From the NCBI GenBank assembly GCA_029204225.1, contig CM055113.1, positions 3,611,194 through 3,675,193 of the forward strand: 64,000 nucleotides of DNA. The letters are read 5' to 3'. The notes below the pieces were generated by a model. It was not told the DNA's origin. It was given only the letters and a program-made list of their open reading frames with translations, and searched no databases. Source of the DNA: Diphasiastrum complanatum (lineage: Eukaryota; Streptophyta; Lycopodiopsida; Lycopodiales; Lycopodiaceae). Positions 1 through 12,099 of the stretch are shown here, piece by piece. The first letter of the stretch is position 1, and each line of letters opens with the position of its first letter. A program made the position numbers and the translations under genes.

Positions 1-3000
1 AAAGGCCTGGAGTGCTTCTTCCCTCTTTGTGGCAGACATGCTACCATCAATCCGTACAAACTTAAACCCTGCATCTTTCAAAGGTTGCTGAGCAAATGTT
101 AGCATCTTGGCAAACTGTGAAAATACTACTGACTTAATTAAGGGGTCCCTTTCCCGTGTTTCTTGTAACAGGCTAATAAGAGCATCAATCTTAGCACTGC
201 TCTTCACATGGCTGTCCGTGACGGACTCAGTTTCTGCTTCATCGAATGGAGCTGAAAAAACATCGGAATCTGTCAAAGCAAATCGACATAAAGGGCAGCT
301 CTTCTTGTCACACATAAGTGTTTTCTGAATGCATCGTTGGCAAAACACATGTGCACAACGTGTAATAACTGCAGAATGCGGCGGTGAGAGGCAGATAGGG
401 CAGTCAAATTCTTCCCCAGTTTGAGCTAGCAGCTTCTGTAGCAACTCTGGGCTTGCTAATGAGGGTCCTGCAGAGCATAAAATACCAGGATAAGTGTTAC
501 ACCAAGAAATAGATAGTTCATAAAAACAATTAAACACAGCTGGTTACTTCCTATTCCTGAATGCCATTCTCAAGAGGTGCTGTAAGGTTATAAATTCATT
601 GAGGTTTTGGTGAAGCAGCAACATATATCTCAATATTCAGATACAATGCCAGCCAACTAACCCATAGCTCAGCAACGATGGCTATGTTTACATGTACATT
701 GTCTAATATTTCCATTCCATTTTCAACAGACTTTAGGACTTGGTCCTTGAGGCACAAATAATCATTGGACCTTTTGTATTTATTATTTGACAATTGACCT
801 AGTGGTCAGGGCCCAAGGTAATAGGTCCCAAAACCTAACCTTAATTGAGCTCCAAAAGGTTATAAATAACTTCAAGGTCCTTTACGAATGACGGTTTGAA
901 AGTCAGCTCGTGGTCTACTAGCATAGTCTAGCATACTTCAGTAGCTTTTGTTACAAAACTGGTAACTTTCATCTTTGGCACATATATACTCAATACTCAA
1001 AGCTACTACCTGACATGCTGACAACAAGGCCACACAGTTTGACACAGACTTTGTAAATGTGCACACAAAAAGCAAAGCACTACCTCAATAGGTATAAATT
1101 TTAAACTTGTATAGATATCACTCAGTTTGTCTGTGGTACATTTACAAAAGCCCATAAAGGACATCACAAACCCACCTGCCTTGGGCTCATTCAAGCATCA
1201 AGTAAACAGAAAAATTCAGACCCCCGGTCCCTGATTCCTTGCCGATTTGAGAGAGAGAGAGAGAGAGAGAGATATGAACGTGGCGAAGGCCTGTTGGACT
1301 TGGAGAACTTCTTGAAATAAGGAGATTTCAATGGAAGCGACACAGTGGTGGTAAAAATTGTGATGCAACCATAAGTGCATAAAGCGATGATCTCTTGCTT
1401 GATATACAAGGGCAAGATGATTTGGGTATGTTGGTGAAGGAGGGATGGAAGAGAGGCATGCAAGAGGTAGCGAGGTTTCTCCCTTGTGTTCAAAGGATTC
1501 GAAAGCAGGTGGGGAAGAATGAGTGGATTTATCTGATGCATCTAGAATCGCAACAGGGTCCCAATGAGGGGAAGCGCAATAACAATAGAGTGGGAATCCC
1601 TATTAGGCAAACATTCAGCTCACTGATAAATACCGAAAAGTGTAGATTTGTCTTACGCTGTTTTCGAGGTAAAAGAAAAACAAGCTCACAAATGATTCTC
1701 AAATGTTAAATGCAATAGAATTTCATCAAGCAAACAAGACTTCTAAATAGATCACATGTGCTATCAGCTGACCAGCAGGACCTCAATGTGTTTGGACTCC
1801 TCATTCAGCAACTTTGATATTTAAAATATTTGTTTGGACAGTCTAGTTGTATGATACCTTGACTACTGGAAGCAGCGGCAAGCAAATCAGCATGTTCGGG
1901 ACAGAGGGCAGCATGATCACAGATTTGACGAAGCCTCAAAATGATGCTCAAGACATGGGCATAGTTCTGAAGGGTGGTTCCAGCTTCTAGGTAGTTCCCC
2001 ACCAAATTCTTTCCTTTCAGCTCCATTTGATCATATATACGACGATGCTCCGATGAAAGTTCCACAGGATAAACCGTCACAACTTTTGGGGGTAATTCAA
2101 CCAACCGGTGCCCATCAATCTCCGTTTCTTTTGTTCTACGAAGTGCGATAGCCGACATGAGAACCTGATGGAGAAGCATATGGAAGCATTAACTTTAAAG
2201 CCTCGCTAGACGTCTTTCTAGCTTATCTATGACCTGAGCATATATGCAAAACGTTTCTCATAGAATCAGGCATTCTCTAATAAAACAAATTTAACTCTTA
2301 CTCATGAAGGAAGCATTCTGTAAAATCTTCTGTATGTATTTAATGCACTGGCGTTACCTGAAGACGGAAAAATCCGCTTCTTTCTCCACTTAAAAGAGGT
2401 CTTTGTATTGTGCGTGTCCAGAAATACCTTTCGTTAAGTGGGTGCAGTTTAAGAAACATCATGAGGCTGAACAGATCCTTATAGCTATTTTGTATTGGTG
2501 TTCCAGTTACAGCCCACCTTCTATCAGCTTCCAAAGATACCGCAGCTCTAGTCTGCTGAGCACTGGGACTTTTCACAAGGTGAGCCTCATCTAGAATTGG
2601 GAAGATTTCTTTCTTTTGCTAGAATACCATATGTTGTCAACACAACGTCGTTAGATGCTAGAGTTTTGGCATCCTTAGCACGGTCAGCTCCATGGTAGAG
2701 ATGAACATCCAAGCTTCCTTCTCGAGTGTGCTCACTAAGCTGCTCAACCCAATTGGACAGCACTGTCAGTGGGCATACTACCAATGTAGCACGTGGACCC
2801 CCCAGCTTAGGTGGACACGGGGATGGATCAGCAATGCTCAAAGACTTATCTGCAAGCTTGAGTGTGCCTTTCTTGCTTCTATTTTCTTTCTCTTCCAGCT
2901 TTTTTCTCTTCTTAGAAGGATTGGCATCTTCATCAGGTTTTGGCACGGGACTCTGAACTATATCAACAACAGGAGGGAGCACTGCACCAGGCTTATTTGT

Positions 3001-3408
3001 TGCAGTAAGAGCAAGTAACTCGAGGGTCTTGCCAAGACCCATGTCATCTGCCAGAATACCGCCACGCAAGGCATTTGGCCGATCTTCTGAGGAAATATTT
3101 AAAATTGTGTTTTTGTAGATTATCTCTTTGCTGCCTTTTTCAATCTCTGCTTCCCAAAAGGGTGGAAGGCCTGAACCGTTCTCTCTTTCAACCATCCAAA
3201 CCAAAGCTTCTTTCTGATGCTGCATAAGCTTACAAGTAATAACTGAGGATGGCTCCATGCTCTGGCGCTTGCTAGACGACTGAATCAATGTCTCAAACAT
3301 GCTATCAATTTTGCGCTTTCGCTCTTCCGGAATATCATCCTCCTTATTGATATCATCCTCATCATCACTCAACTCTTCAGTAAATGGGAAAGGCGTCTGC
3401 CTATGCAT
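1..3408 (-). CDS. RAD5/SMARCA3-like SNF2 helicase with RING finger, incomplete and frame-broken
   Basis: This family couples a SNF2 DNA translocase to a RING E3 ubiquitin ligase in post-replication repair and chromatin remodelling in the nucleus. Visible exons are 3408-2358, 2166-1858 and 467 to beyond base 1, with consensus GT/AG borders and matching phases. In order they show a helicase motif I (GGILADDMGLGKT), a motif Ia region (ATLVVCPLTVLSNW), the DEAH box, motif III (RRWAVTGTPIQN), the SNF2 linker (LSIILRLRQICDHAALCP), a RING finger (CPICLSPP then CAHVFCQRC then CPLC) and the start of the C-terminal helicase lobe (SVVFSQFAKML, IDGSMSATKR). The last helicase motifs lie outside the window. 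The first ATG of the open frame is at 3408, with an in-frame stop just upstream. The N-terminal HIRAN domain usual in the family is not seen. A frame change near 2600, right before DEAH, breaks the first exon. It could be a pseudogene, a truncated copy or an assembly error. The family call is firm. Confidence 0.88.
468..1857 (-). other. 1.39-kb intron of the RAD5-like gene
   Basis: The interval lies between a donor (CAAG|GTATCA at 1858/1857) and an acceptor (TCTGCAG|GA at 468/467). The flanking exons join in phase and continue the conserved protein directly. It contains a short (GA)12 run at 1249-1272. The open frames inside it show no recognisable domain on either strand. Confidence 0.75.
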
Positions 3409-3420
3409 ACTGCTACTCAC

Positions 3421-4584
3421 GATTGTTTAACACTGAACCCTGAACCCTGAAACACGCTAAATTCCAATATCGCCTTCCGTGAAACACAGTCCTCTGGAGC
3501 TACCTTTGAATTGTGAAGCCGGTGAAGCTGGCAGGCAGGCAGGCAGCAAATGTGTTGTAGAGCGCTTGGCGAAAGAGAGATCAGAGCGTCGGGAACGGAG
3601 GAAAGAAAAACTGCCACAAAATCAAAAGTTTAAACTTCCGCTCCTGTTTTGGTGTGTCATCGAAGGTGAACGTGAAAAAATGAAAAACTGAGCTAAAGTT
3701 TAAACCTGAGCTAGTGTTTGGGTGCGTCATTTAAAAACGAATATCGCACTATTCATAACCCTAGTTTCTAGGGTAACACTACATTAGTTCTTTCCAAGTG
3801 TTGGGCAGGTATGTAAGGTCTTGCGTGGTATCAGCTTGGTATTAAAGAACATACCATTTTGGTTATCTACTTTTTCAATACCTAGAAAAGGTGCATATTC
3901 TTGTGTATTGGCTTTGGAAACCTGGCTAGAGTGGTCTAGGCTCGGGCAATACTAGGGATACACCATAACCTGATCAAATTTTTTCCCTTTACCCTGTGCC
4001 ACCAGTGTATCAAATCATGATATTAAAATTTATTAATATCAGCATTAAATAAGACATTATTGAGATGCAATTTTCATTGATTATGGTAGTCTTACAATGT
4101 ACGCATGCCCATCAAACCTTCCAAAAATGGAGTTTTTGGATGCATTTGCAGACGTTTTTTCGCCTTTCACCTTTCAATTGTGGCGTCATCTATCACGTAT
4201 TGCTACTTGCTATGTTCTCCATTGGCACTCCATCTACTCCATCCTCCATTCGCGCACTCTCCATTCTCCTTTGCTAGTTCTTGCATTTTTGCTTCTTGCA
4301 TCTTTTGCACTCTCCATGCTGTATCTCCATCCTCATTTGTGGTTTGTTGGTTCTAGCATTCTTGCATTCTGGTGCTCTCATTCGTCTACATTCTGACGCT
4401 CTCATTCATCTCCATTCGCCATTCTAGCTACTGGTGTCAATGTTGCTGGCTATTGCGCTCATCTTTGCTAGCTATTACGCTTATCTTTGTTGGATTCCAA
4501 AAAGATGCAACCTCGATAATAGGGTCGAAAATCGTCCAGAATGTTGTAGTGATAGATAGAGATTAACAAAACTCTTGACAAGTC
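3421..4584. other. Upstream/intergenic DNA without a recognised gene
   Basis: This covers the presumed 5' flank of the RAD5-like gene (about 3421-3720, with short direct CTGAACC repeats at 3433-3450) and DNA beyond it. A tRNA-Met-like primer site (TGGTATCAG) occurs at 3826-3834, which suggests old retrotransposon sequence, but no LTR or protein homology was found around it. The serine/leucine-rich open frames at 4065-4396 have no domain. Confidence 0.5.
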
Positions 4585-5165
4585 AAGACCAATAAGTCAA
4601 GACCAAAACTTTTAAAACCCTTTATTCATAAAATCAACAAGAAAAAACATAGCTGAAAAGTATATAGTACTAATAAAGCATCGTAAAGCAAAACCTATTT
4701 CAAAACATCCACTACCACCATCCCACCACACAAAACTGCGCAAGTTAGCATAGTGAGGAAGACGTGTCAATGCTGAATGTCAGTTGTTATCCATGTACAA
4801 AATAAGTTTACTTAACTAATCAACATGCAATGTAAATGAAATCTCATAGTCCAATCTTCCAGAACTGAAAGTTGCTTATAGTGATAGGCTGAACCATATC
4901 GTTACCGTATCAGGTCAAGTGCCATGTTGAACAGTGTAATGATTTTGGTCTTCATATTTTAATTTAATAAATCATTATGTATTTGAAAATAAGCTGTATA
5001 AAATATGTAGCATATCACAAACAAATAAGTAGCTTGGACTGGTACATGAAGTGTGGGGCAAATCCATGCCATACCAATACTCATACTTGTCGTAGAGCAA
5101 ACAGGTAATGTACAATTCTTGTAACTTCTTGAGCATATCCATGCTTTCCAAGAGTCCGCAAGCTA
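4585..5165. repeat. Interspersed repeat R1, copy A
   Basis: About 580 bp that recurs, diverged, at 45905-46465 in the same orientation. Shared blocks include CCTTTATTCATAA near the start, CCACCATCCCACCA, a CAGTTGTTAT block, ACCGTATCAGGTC, GGGCAAATCCATGC against GAGCAAATCCATGC, and GAGCATATCCATGC at the end. No protein homology is visible. On the minus strand an AATAAAG signal lies near the end of the unit, as in LTR or transcript 3' ends. The element class is unknown. Confidence 0.65.
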
Positions 5166-5480
5166 TCTGATTGTTTTACTTATTTTAAACCTTAATCGTG
5201 TCTTAAAAAAATAGTATAACACAATATCTGCATGCATAAACGATAGAGTTCGTAACCACTCATTCATACTAGGATTAGGGCAAATCCAGGCCGTTCCAAT
5301 CCCTATGAATGTAGAAGCTCTTTGCACATCTCCATGTACTTCTAAGAATTTTTTTAAAATTACGTTAACAATCCCTTAATAAACTAAGAACATCATTATC
5401 ATTATTGAGGGTTACAATAGTACCTACGATAAGCAATGATTCTATATGTTAAGGCAATGCTTGATTGAGCAAAGGACATG

Positions 5481-5828
5481 TTATAACCGGTGATCACAAG
5501 GAAAGACAAGCAAGAGCCTATACGTGGAGACAATAATCGATGCATTAAACTCACTAGACAATGCTATCTTGACATCTCTTATGCCACTAAGATCATTTCT
5601 TGTAACAATAATATCATTAACATATAAAACCATAATAATGATCTTACCATCATAACATTTGACATACAATGAAGACACATAAGAGTTTATCACAAATCCA
5701 ATAGAGTTGAGATAGATATGCAACTTAAAGTACCAACCTCTAGGTGCTTGCTTGAGTCGATAGAAACTCTTCTTCAAGTGGCACACTTTGAAATTGATTG
5801 CGTTTAACATCCACCCGTGTGGGATCAA
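5481..5828 (-). pseudogene. Ty1/copia reverse transcriptase fragment
   Basis: The minus-strand frame carries copia reverse-transcriptase landmarks: LKKSFYRLKQAPRGW, then the catalytic block LYVNDI, in which the usual LYVDD has lost its first aspartate to asparagine. It covers only about 110 residues of the palm, without integrase or RNase H nearby, so it is a dead fragment. Its orientation is opposite to the complete copia element at 7282-11638. Confidence 0.8.
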
Positions 5829-6126
5829 GTTATGTACATAAAATCATGAATCCAAAGCTAGAATTTTGTCAATTTTGACACTTTGACCGATGAAAAAATG
5901 AGCAACCAACTTCTTTTTAATAATTAATGTCGGTTTTGCATAGTCGGAGACATTCATACTAGCAATCTTGATGGCAAAATTTTCCATGTGGAAATTTAAA
6001 TAGCAAAATATGGTGTGATGATGGATTTTTGAAATTTGGCTATTGGTCAAGAAGTGAGATCAAGTAATAATGAGAATGGATTTACCAAGAAGGTAAATCG
6101 ATTTTGATAAAAGAGCTTGAAAGGCA

Positions 6127-6405
6127 TTGTGCCTTATCAACACGTTGATAGATAATAACTTAATACCATACATTAGTGTTGCCACCTCACCAATTCAAGC
6201 ATGGAGAACATTGCAATCCATGTTCCAATTTACACCGTCAATACAAATATTGCTCTTGAAGCAAAGGTTTTACATGATGAAAATGAGTGAAGTTCAGACC
6301 ATGATGAAATACTTGACAAGATTAAGAAGGTACATGATTAACTATGTAATCCAAGAAATCATTGACCATGTGGATATAGAGAGTATACACTCAATGGATT
6401 ATTAG
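6127..6405 (+). pseudogene. Ty1/copia gag (UBN2-like) fragment
   Basis: The 92-residue frame resembles the centre of plant copia Gag: a PIQAWRTLQSMFQ segment (compare AKEAWDTL in the family), then LLLKQRFYMMKMSE and a region matching the S-V-x-E-x-I/L stretch. No zinc knuckle is in frame. Plus-strand DNA from about 6480 to 6700 may be its decayed continuation, but it has many stops. The fragment is severed from any polymerase. Confidence 0.6.
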
Positions 6406-7281
6406 CATCTTGTTAGAACTTGGTGACCACACTATTGGTGTGGGAAAGTACACTCTCTTTTGATGAAAATTTTGGAATTCTATTACAAGAGAAGTTAAGG
6501 TTATACATTTACAATGAAGTCTTTCTCAAAAAGTGGAGGAAACAAGCCAACCACTAACTGTATAATAAGGTTAATGGACAAAGAAAAGGAAATGGTTCCC
6601 ATGTCAGAGAAAAGGTCATTGTCGTGTGTCAAACAGAGTCAAATAGCCATAGTAATGAAACTAGAGCTATTAGAATTGAAGGGATAGAAGCAAATCAAAT
6701 ACAAAATGGGGATGGGATTCATGTGGATTGGGCACACGAGACCTAACAACCTCCATTCCCACGGCTCACATTCACAAAGAGGAGGCTAAGCTCTCTCATT
6801 TGCAAATGAGCCAAAAGATACTCAAAATGATGTCTCTTGCCTACTTATAGACAATCTCCTAACTAAATTAAACCTAACTGTCTTGCAAGATAGTTAGCCC
6901 TTGTACCAAGAGCCCTAAACCAATTTATTTTGCTAAGAAGGCTTGTGAAATGCAAGGTTGTTTAATTTCACACATGTGTGAGTGCCACAAATTATGATTT
7001 TGATCTCCTAAGATGTGGTGATTTCACAAGATCACACATAGATTGAAAACCAAGATCTATTCCATAAATCTATGTCAAGAGCACTTTCTACCTCACATAG
7101 ATCAACCAAACAGGTATATTTTCTATCTTGATCTTCTTGAGGCTACATACTTGCTCAAGGATGTAAGTGTCCTCAGTGGATGATTTAGTTACTCTCAAGA
7201 GAAGTTTACAAAATACCTCACAAAATGGAAAAACATGGTTTTTCAAACCATGAGAGATTACATCATTCCTGTTCTTACTAG
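6406..7281. other. Decayed repeat DNA, no gene
   Basis: No open frame with recognisable homology occurs here. The interval is the left flank of the inserted copia element. The equivalent right flank begins at 11644, so the two together represent the pre-insertion locus. Confidence 0.4.
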
Positions 7282-7832
7282 TGTTGGATTATTCTCTCAC
7301 TAATCGACTAATCGACATTTTAATCTTCGTCTAACTTTTATCTAGACCTACAGTTTTTTTCATGTTTCTACACAGACTGCTAAACTACTCAAAACGGATC
7401 ACAGTGACAATTCATGTTCATTTTTGTAGACAGACTATTTACGACCAAAGCCAATGACTTGCATTAATTCATCAGCAAGTAGTTTTTAAGAAGTCCTAAC
7501 TGGATGGATGTCAACACATCACAACCAACTGGTGAACGTTTTTGGCGACCTAATTGCTATTCATATTTCAACATCTTAGGATCAAATCAAGCATCAGAAC
7601 ATGATCAACATTTTATGACAAATGATTTCAAAGTTAGTTACTATAAGATCGAACGTGATTTCTATCACTATTGTTTTGTCTGAAATTGATAGGCGTAGTC
7701 ATGCATGAAGCAAGAGGAAGATAGTTTATTCCGCTGCGCACGATAAGTTCTAATTCTTGTCGTTCGAATTGTTTTTATTCGAGTTCATTTTTTTTCGAGT
7801 TCGACCTATCTTTCACACACTTCTTTCCAACA
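7282..7832 (+). repeat. 5' LTR of the copia element
   Basis: A 551-bp LTR with TG...CA ends. It differs from the 3' LTR by scattered substitutions and by two reciprocal indels. It lacks a block of about 14 bp that includes a TATAAATA box present in the 3' copy, and it has an extra stretch of about 30 bp near 7600 that the 3' copy lacks. Confidence 0.92.
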
Positions 7833-7844
7833 TGGTATCAAAGC
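7833..7844 (+). promoter_or_regulatory. Primer-binding site (tRNA-Met type)
   Basis: TGGTATCAAAGC follows the LTR directly. It matches the common plant copia primer site TGGTATCAGAGC, complementary to the initiator methionine tRNA 3' end, with one mismatch. Confidence 0.85.
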
Positions 7845-8022
7845 GTTGATTCTTCAAGGCCTAATACTGTATCATAGCGCAAGCTCTTATACTTGATATC
7901 TTTCATGATAGCAAAATATTCTTCAGCTCGAATCAATTTGTTTTGGTATTAGAGAATTGATTTCCAGAGTACTGTATCTTTCTCGTAACAATAATCGAAT
8001 CATCGACAGTCTAAAGTTCTAG

Positions 8023-11000
8023 ATGGATTCTCAAAGTAAACCCAGTATTATCGCAGACAAGTTGAATGGATCCAATAATCATTTATGGAAATCTAAGATG
8101 AAGACCTTGCTAATCGCCAACAAGTTGTGGGATGTTGTTACAAGTATCGAATTGAAGCCTGAAGACGACACAGACGACTTGAAATGGAAATTGAAGGATG
8201 GTAAAGTTTTCGCAATTATTATCCTCAATACATCAGATACTCAGGCCATGTAGCTGAAGCCAAAACTTCGAGAGAAGTTTGGAACATCTTGAGCTCACTA
8301 TATGATGTGAGAGACGTAACTACTAAGTTACATCTTTGAAAAAAATTCTTCACACTCAAGATGTCAAATAATGATTCTCTTTAGAATGAGATTAACCAAT
8401 TTAAGAATCTCTTGCAATAGATGGCCGCTATCGGATCAGTCATAGATGATCAAGACACAATTATGACATTGCTTTCAAGCTTGTCCTCTACATATGAGAA
8501 CTGGGTGATGATCATCACGACACACTCAGATTTAACTCTTACCAAAGTTATCAATATGTTGCTGCAAGAAGATAATTGAAGAAGTCAAGACAGTTCATCT
8601 ACCTCTTCATCTCATGCTCTATATGTCAACAAGAGCTCAAAACGACAGAAGCAGAAAAGCTCCAAGAAGTCTACATCAAATCAGAAATAGACTCAAAGTC
8701 AAGAACAATCATCCAATCCACATTCGTCAAAGAAGAAGATGTTTTGCAGGTATTACAAATGCAATAACCATGAGATCCAAGAAAAGTTCAAACAATTCAA
8801 AGAGCATGCAAAAAATAAAACTGGTAAACAAATCAAAGCACTGAGATCTGATAATGGGAGAGAATACATCTCCACCGAATTCAAGGAGTACTGCCTTAAC
8901 AACGGCATTGAGCAACAATACATTACCTCGTATTCGCCTCAGTCAAATGGTCTTGTTGAGAGATAGAACAGAACCTTAGTCGAATGGACAAAGCGACACT
9001 TCCAAAGTCCTTCTAGGCTGAAGTTGTTTCAATAGCAACCTATATTCAGAACAGATGTCCTAATAAAGGTCTCTCAGACAAAACACCATTCGAAGTTTGG
9101 ACAGGTACCAAACCTTCTTTATCAAACTTACGAGCTTTTGGATGTACTGCTTATGTGCAGATTCCTCATGATCTCAAGAAGAAGCTCGACTTCTAGAGTA
9201 TCAAATGTATTTTCATTAGCTACACTACTTTAGATCAAGCCTACAAATTGTTTGACCCTATCGAGTCGAAGATATTCAATAGCAGGGATGCCATCTTCAT
9301 CGAAGATCAATTTATCAACCTCAAGGGAAAAGGCAAAGCCCATATAGCTAACTCTTCGGTTTCATCTGACACATTGAACATCCCAGTTTCTCAGTCGACT
9401 ATTCACATCGAAGGTCCAAGCTCATCTACTTTTGATGAACAACATATCAATGACAAATCCGAAGATGATGATGTTGCAGTTCAGCAACTATAGCATGATG
9501 AAAGTGATTGATTTCTTCTATTCCCCAGAAGATCATCAAGAACTAGCAGACCACCTATCAGGTATATTGATGAGTCTACAACTTATCTTGTTCGGGATCC
9601 GACTACTGTCGAAGAGGCACTTAGTCAGTCCGATTCCGATCTCTGGAAAGAAGCTATAGATAAAGAGTATTCATCTCTTATCAGGAACTAGACATGGACG
9701 ATTGTAGAAATGTAGTTGATTGCAAATGGATTTTCAAAGTCAAGAACACAGCAAACGGAATCATCGACAGAAGAAAAGATCGACTTGTCGCCAAAGGATT
9801 TTCTCAAGTATACAATGTTGATTACACTTTTAGTCCAGTAGTCAAACAATCTTCTATTCGACTTTTATTATCATTTGCTGCTGCAGAAGATTTGGAAATA
9901 CATCAAATGCATGTGCAGACAACATATCTCAATGGAGTTATCGAAGAAGACATTTACATGGTGCAACCCGAACAATATATTATCGAGGGTAAACACAATC
10001 ATGTGTGTAAACTCCATAAGGCACTTTATGACTTGAAGCAATTTGCTCAAGCATGGTTTCAAAGGATCAATACTTTCCTTATTAATCACGTCTATACACC
10101 AACCTCTTCAGATTCGAATGTTTACTTCAAGATAGTGCAGCAGTCCTTTATCATTATCACTTTGTACGTGGACTACACATTGATCTGAATTCGATATGAC
10201 TGATCTGGACGAAGTTCATTTCTGCCTTCGTATTCAAATTTATAAAGACAAAAATCAAAAGTTGATCTACATTACTCAACAGAGTCACACCTGCAATATG
10301 TTAGTCAGATATAATCTGGTTAATTGCATGTTAGCTCTCTCACCAATGGAACTAGGTCTCAAATTGTCAAAGGACCAGTGTCCTCGAACAATTGAAGAAA
10401 AGGAGCAGATGCGCTAGTATCCTTATCATTCGATAATAGGATCTTGTATGTACGCAATGATCTATACCAGGCCAAACATAGGTTTTGCAGTCAGCTCCCT
10501 AAGTCAGTATATGACGAACCCTGGTATAACACATTGGAAGGCTCTCATCAGAGTCATGAGATATCGTCGAGGTACTATGGACTTTTGCATTTGTTATGGA
10601 GCAGTCGACAACGACAAACTCAATCTACTCAGTGGTTACACAGATGCAAGTTGGGCAGGAGATATAGACACTCGTAAATCTACTTCTGGATTTACATTCT
10701 TCCTGAACAATGGTCCAATTTCCTAGAACAATCGCAAGCAATCTTCGATAGCTTTATCTTCTATAGAATCAGAGTACATCGCAGCCTCACAAGCTACTAA
10801 GAAAACAATTTGGTTGAGAAACTTACTTTCAGATATCCGTCTGAGTCAATATGCTCCGACATTATTATTTTGTGATAATCAAAGTGCCATTGCCTTGTTA
10901 GCCAGCCCTAGATTTCATTCTAGGAGTAAGCACATTGAACTTAAGTATCACTATCTCAGAAGCAAAGTTCTCAACAGAGAGGTTAGATTGCAATATCTTG

Positions 11001-11095
11001 CGGATATTTTTACTAAAGCATTAAGCTTGGATGCACACATAAAGTTTTGTGCAAAACTAAGTTTAAGGGTCAAGGCATTCATGGATTCAGATTAA
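8023..11095 (+). pseudogene. Copia Gag-Pol remnant
   Basis: Gag starts at the ATG at 8023 (IIADKLNGSNNHLWKSKMK) and is stopped after 76 codons; its frame continues with breaks. Near 8740-8790 a zinc-knuckle relic (CRYYKCNNHEI) is followed almost at once by the integrase core at 8800-8965 (LRSDNGREY, YSPQSNGLVER). The protease and integrase N-terminus between them are therefore deleted. Reverse transcriptase occupies 9694-10188 (VDCKWIFKVK, VAKGFSQ, LYVDY in place of LYVDD) and is cut off after the catalytic motif. It resumes at 10196 with MTDLDEVHFCL. RNase H covers 10448-11095 (SGYTDASWAGD, SIESEYIAAS, LADIFTKAL). None of the enzymes is intact. Confidence 0.9.
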
Positions 11096-11102
11096 GGGGG
11101 AG
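11094..11102 (+). promoter_or_regulatory. Polypurine tract of the copia element
   Basis: A short purine run centred on AAGGGGGAG lies immediately upstream of the 3' LTR TG. This is the expected position and composition for plus-strand priming. Confidence 0.75.
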
Positions 11103-11638
11103 TGTTGGATTATCCTCTCACTAATCAATCAATCGACATTTTAATCTTCGTCCAACTTTTATCCAGACCTACATTTTTCTTCGTGTTTTTACACATACTG
11201 CATAACTATTCGAAATGGCTCCCAATGACATTGCACGTTCATTTCTACAAACAAGCCGTTTACGACCAAAGCCAATGACTTGTATTAATTCATCAGCAAA
11301 TGGTTTCTAAGAAGTCCTAACTAGATAGATTCCAGCACATCACAACCAACTGGATGAACGTTTTTGACAGCCTAATTGCTTAGTATAAATAGCTATTCAT
11401 ATTTCAACATCTTAGGATCAGATCAAGCATGATTTCAAAGTTAGTTACTATAAAATCAAATGTGATTTCTATCACTATTGTTTTGTTTGAAATTGATAGG
11501 CATAGTCATGCATGAAGAAAGAGAATGATAGTTTATTCCGCTAGGCACGATAAGTTCTAATTCATGTCGTTCAAATTCTTTTTATTCGAGTTTTATTTTT
11601 TTGAGTTCGACCTATCTTTCCCACACGTCTTTCCAACA
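11103..11638 (+). repeat. 3' LTR of the copia element
   Basis: A 536-bp LTR with TG...CA ends. It retains a TATAAATA promoter box near 11384 that is missing from the 5' LTR. Confidence 0.92.
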
Positions 11639-12099
11639 ACTAGAACCAAGAGCATATACTTGATGACACAACCACTTGTTTTCTAAAAGATTTGGAAACA
11701 AATCTAAGCCAATAATGAAAATAAATATGTCCCTACTATAGGCATGATACAAGACAACCATTGCCTCACTCCAATTTTGAGATGTAGAAATCTCAACAAA
11801 GCAAGATGGTACATCAAGTAATGAAAGAGAAGCAAAAGTAAATGTGTTGAAGTGGATACAACCTAAAAATTGCCTCTCTTATCTATGTATTGTGAGCCAC
11901 AAATACTGGGGCTTGCCTCTTGAAGATCTCCTTGGAACCATGTGTTGAGAAAACTCCTCAAGCCTTGGCAAATCCATCATATACTTAGATTTTTGATAGA
12001 TTTGAGAATCCCACCATCATCCTCTTGATTGAGATTAGATCCTCCTTATTCCTTTCATGCAAAGGAATATTGACAAATCATATGGATCTAAAGATCCCC

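Larger units (their letters stand above)
7282..11638 (+). mobile_element. Complete Ty1/copia LTR retrotransposon, inactive
   Basis: The element runs from TGTTGGAT to TTCCAACA and is flanked by a perfect 5-bp target duplication, ACTAG, at 7277-7281 and 11639-11643. It has two LTRs (7282-7832 and 11103-11638), a tRNA-Met primer site just inside the 5' LTR and a purine tract just before the 3' LTR. The internal region keeps the copia order of Gag, integrase, reverse transcriptase and RNase H, but with numerous stops and internal deletions. LTR substitutions and indels show it is not a recent insertion. Confidence 0.93.

Noticed and set aside
1191-1709. Open frames on both strands at 1191-1541 and 1395-1709
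   Set aside because: They lie inside the well-supported intron of the RAD5-like gene and show no domain.
3421-3460. Telomere-like CCCTGAA repeats upstream of the RAD5-like gene
   Set aside because: Only two to three copies, and the unit (CTGAACC) is not the plant telomere repeat TTTAGGG.
4065-4396. Overlapping hydrophobic plus-strand frames
   Set aside because: Three overlapping frames with low-complexity cysteine, serine and leucine content, no domain and no start context.
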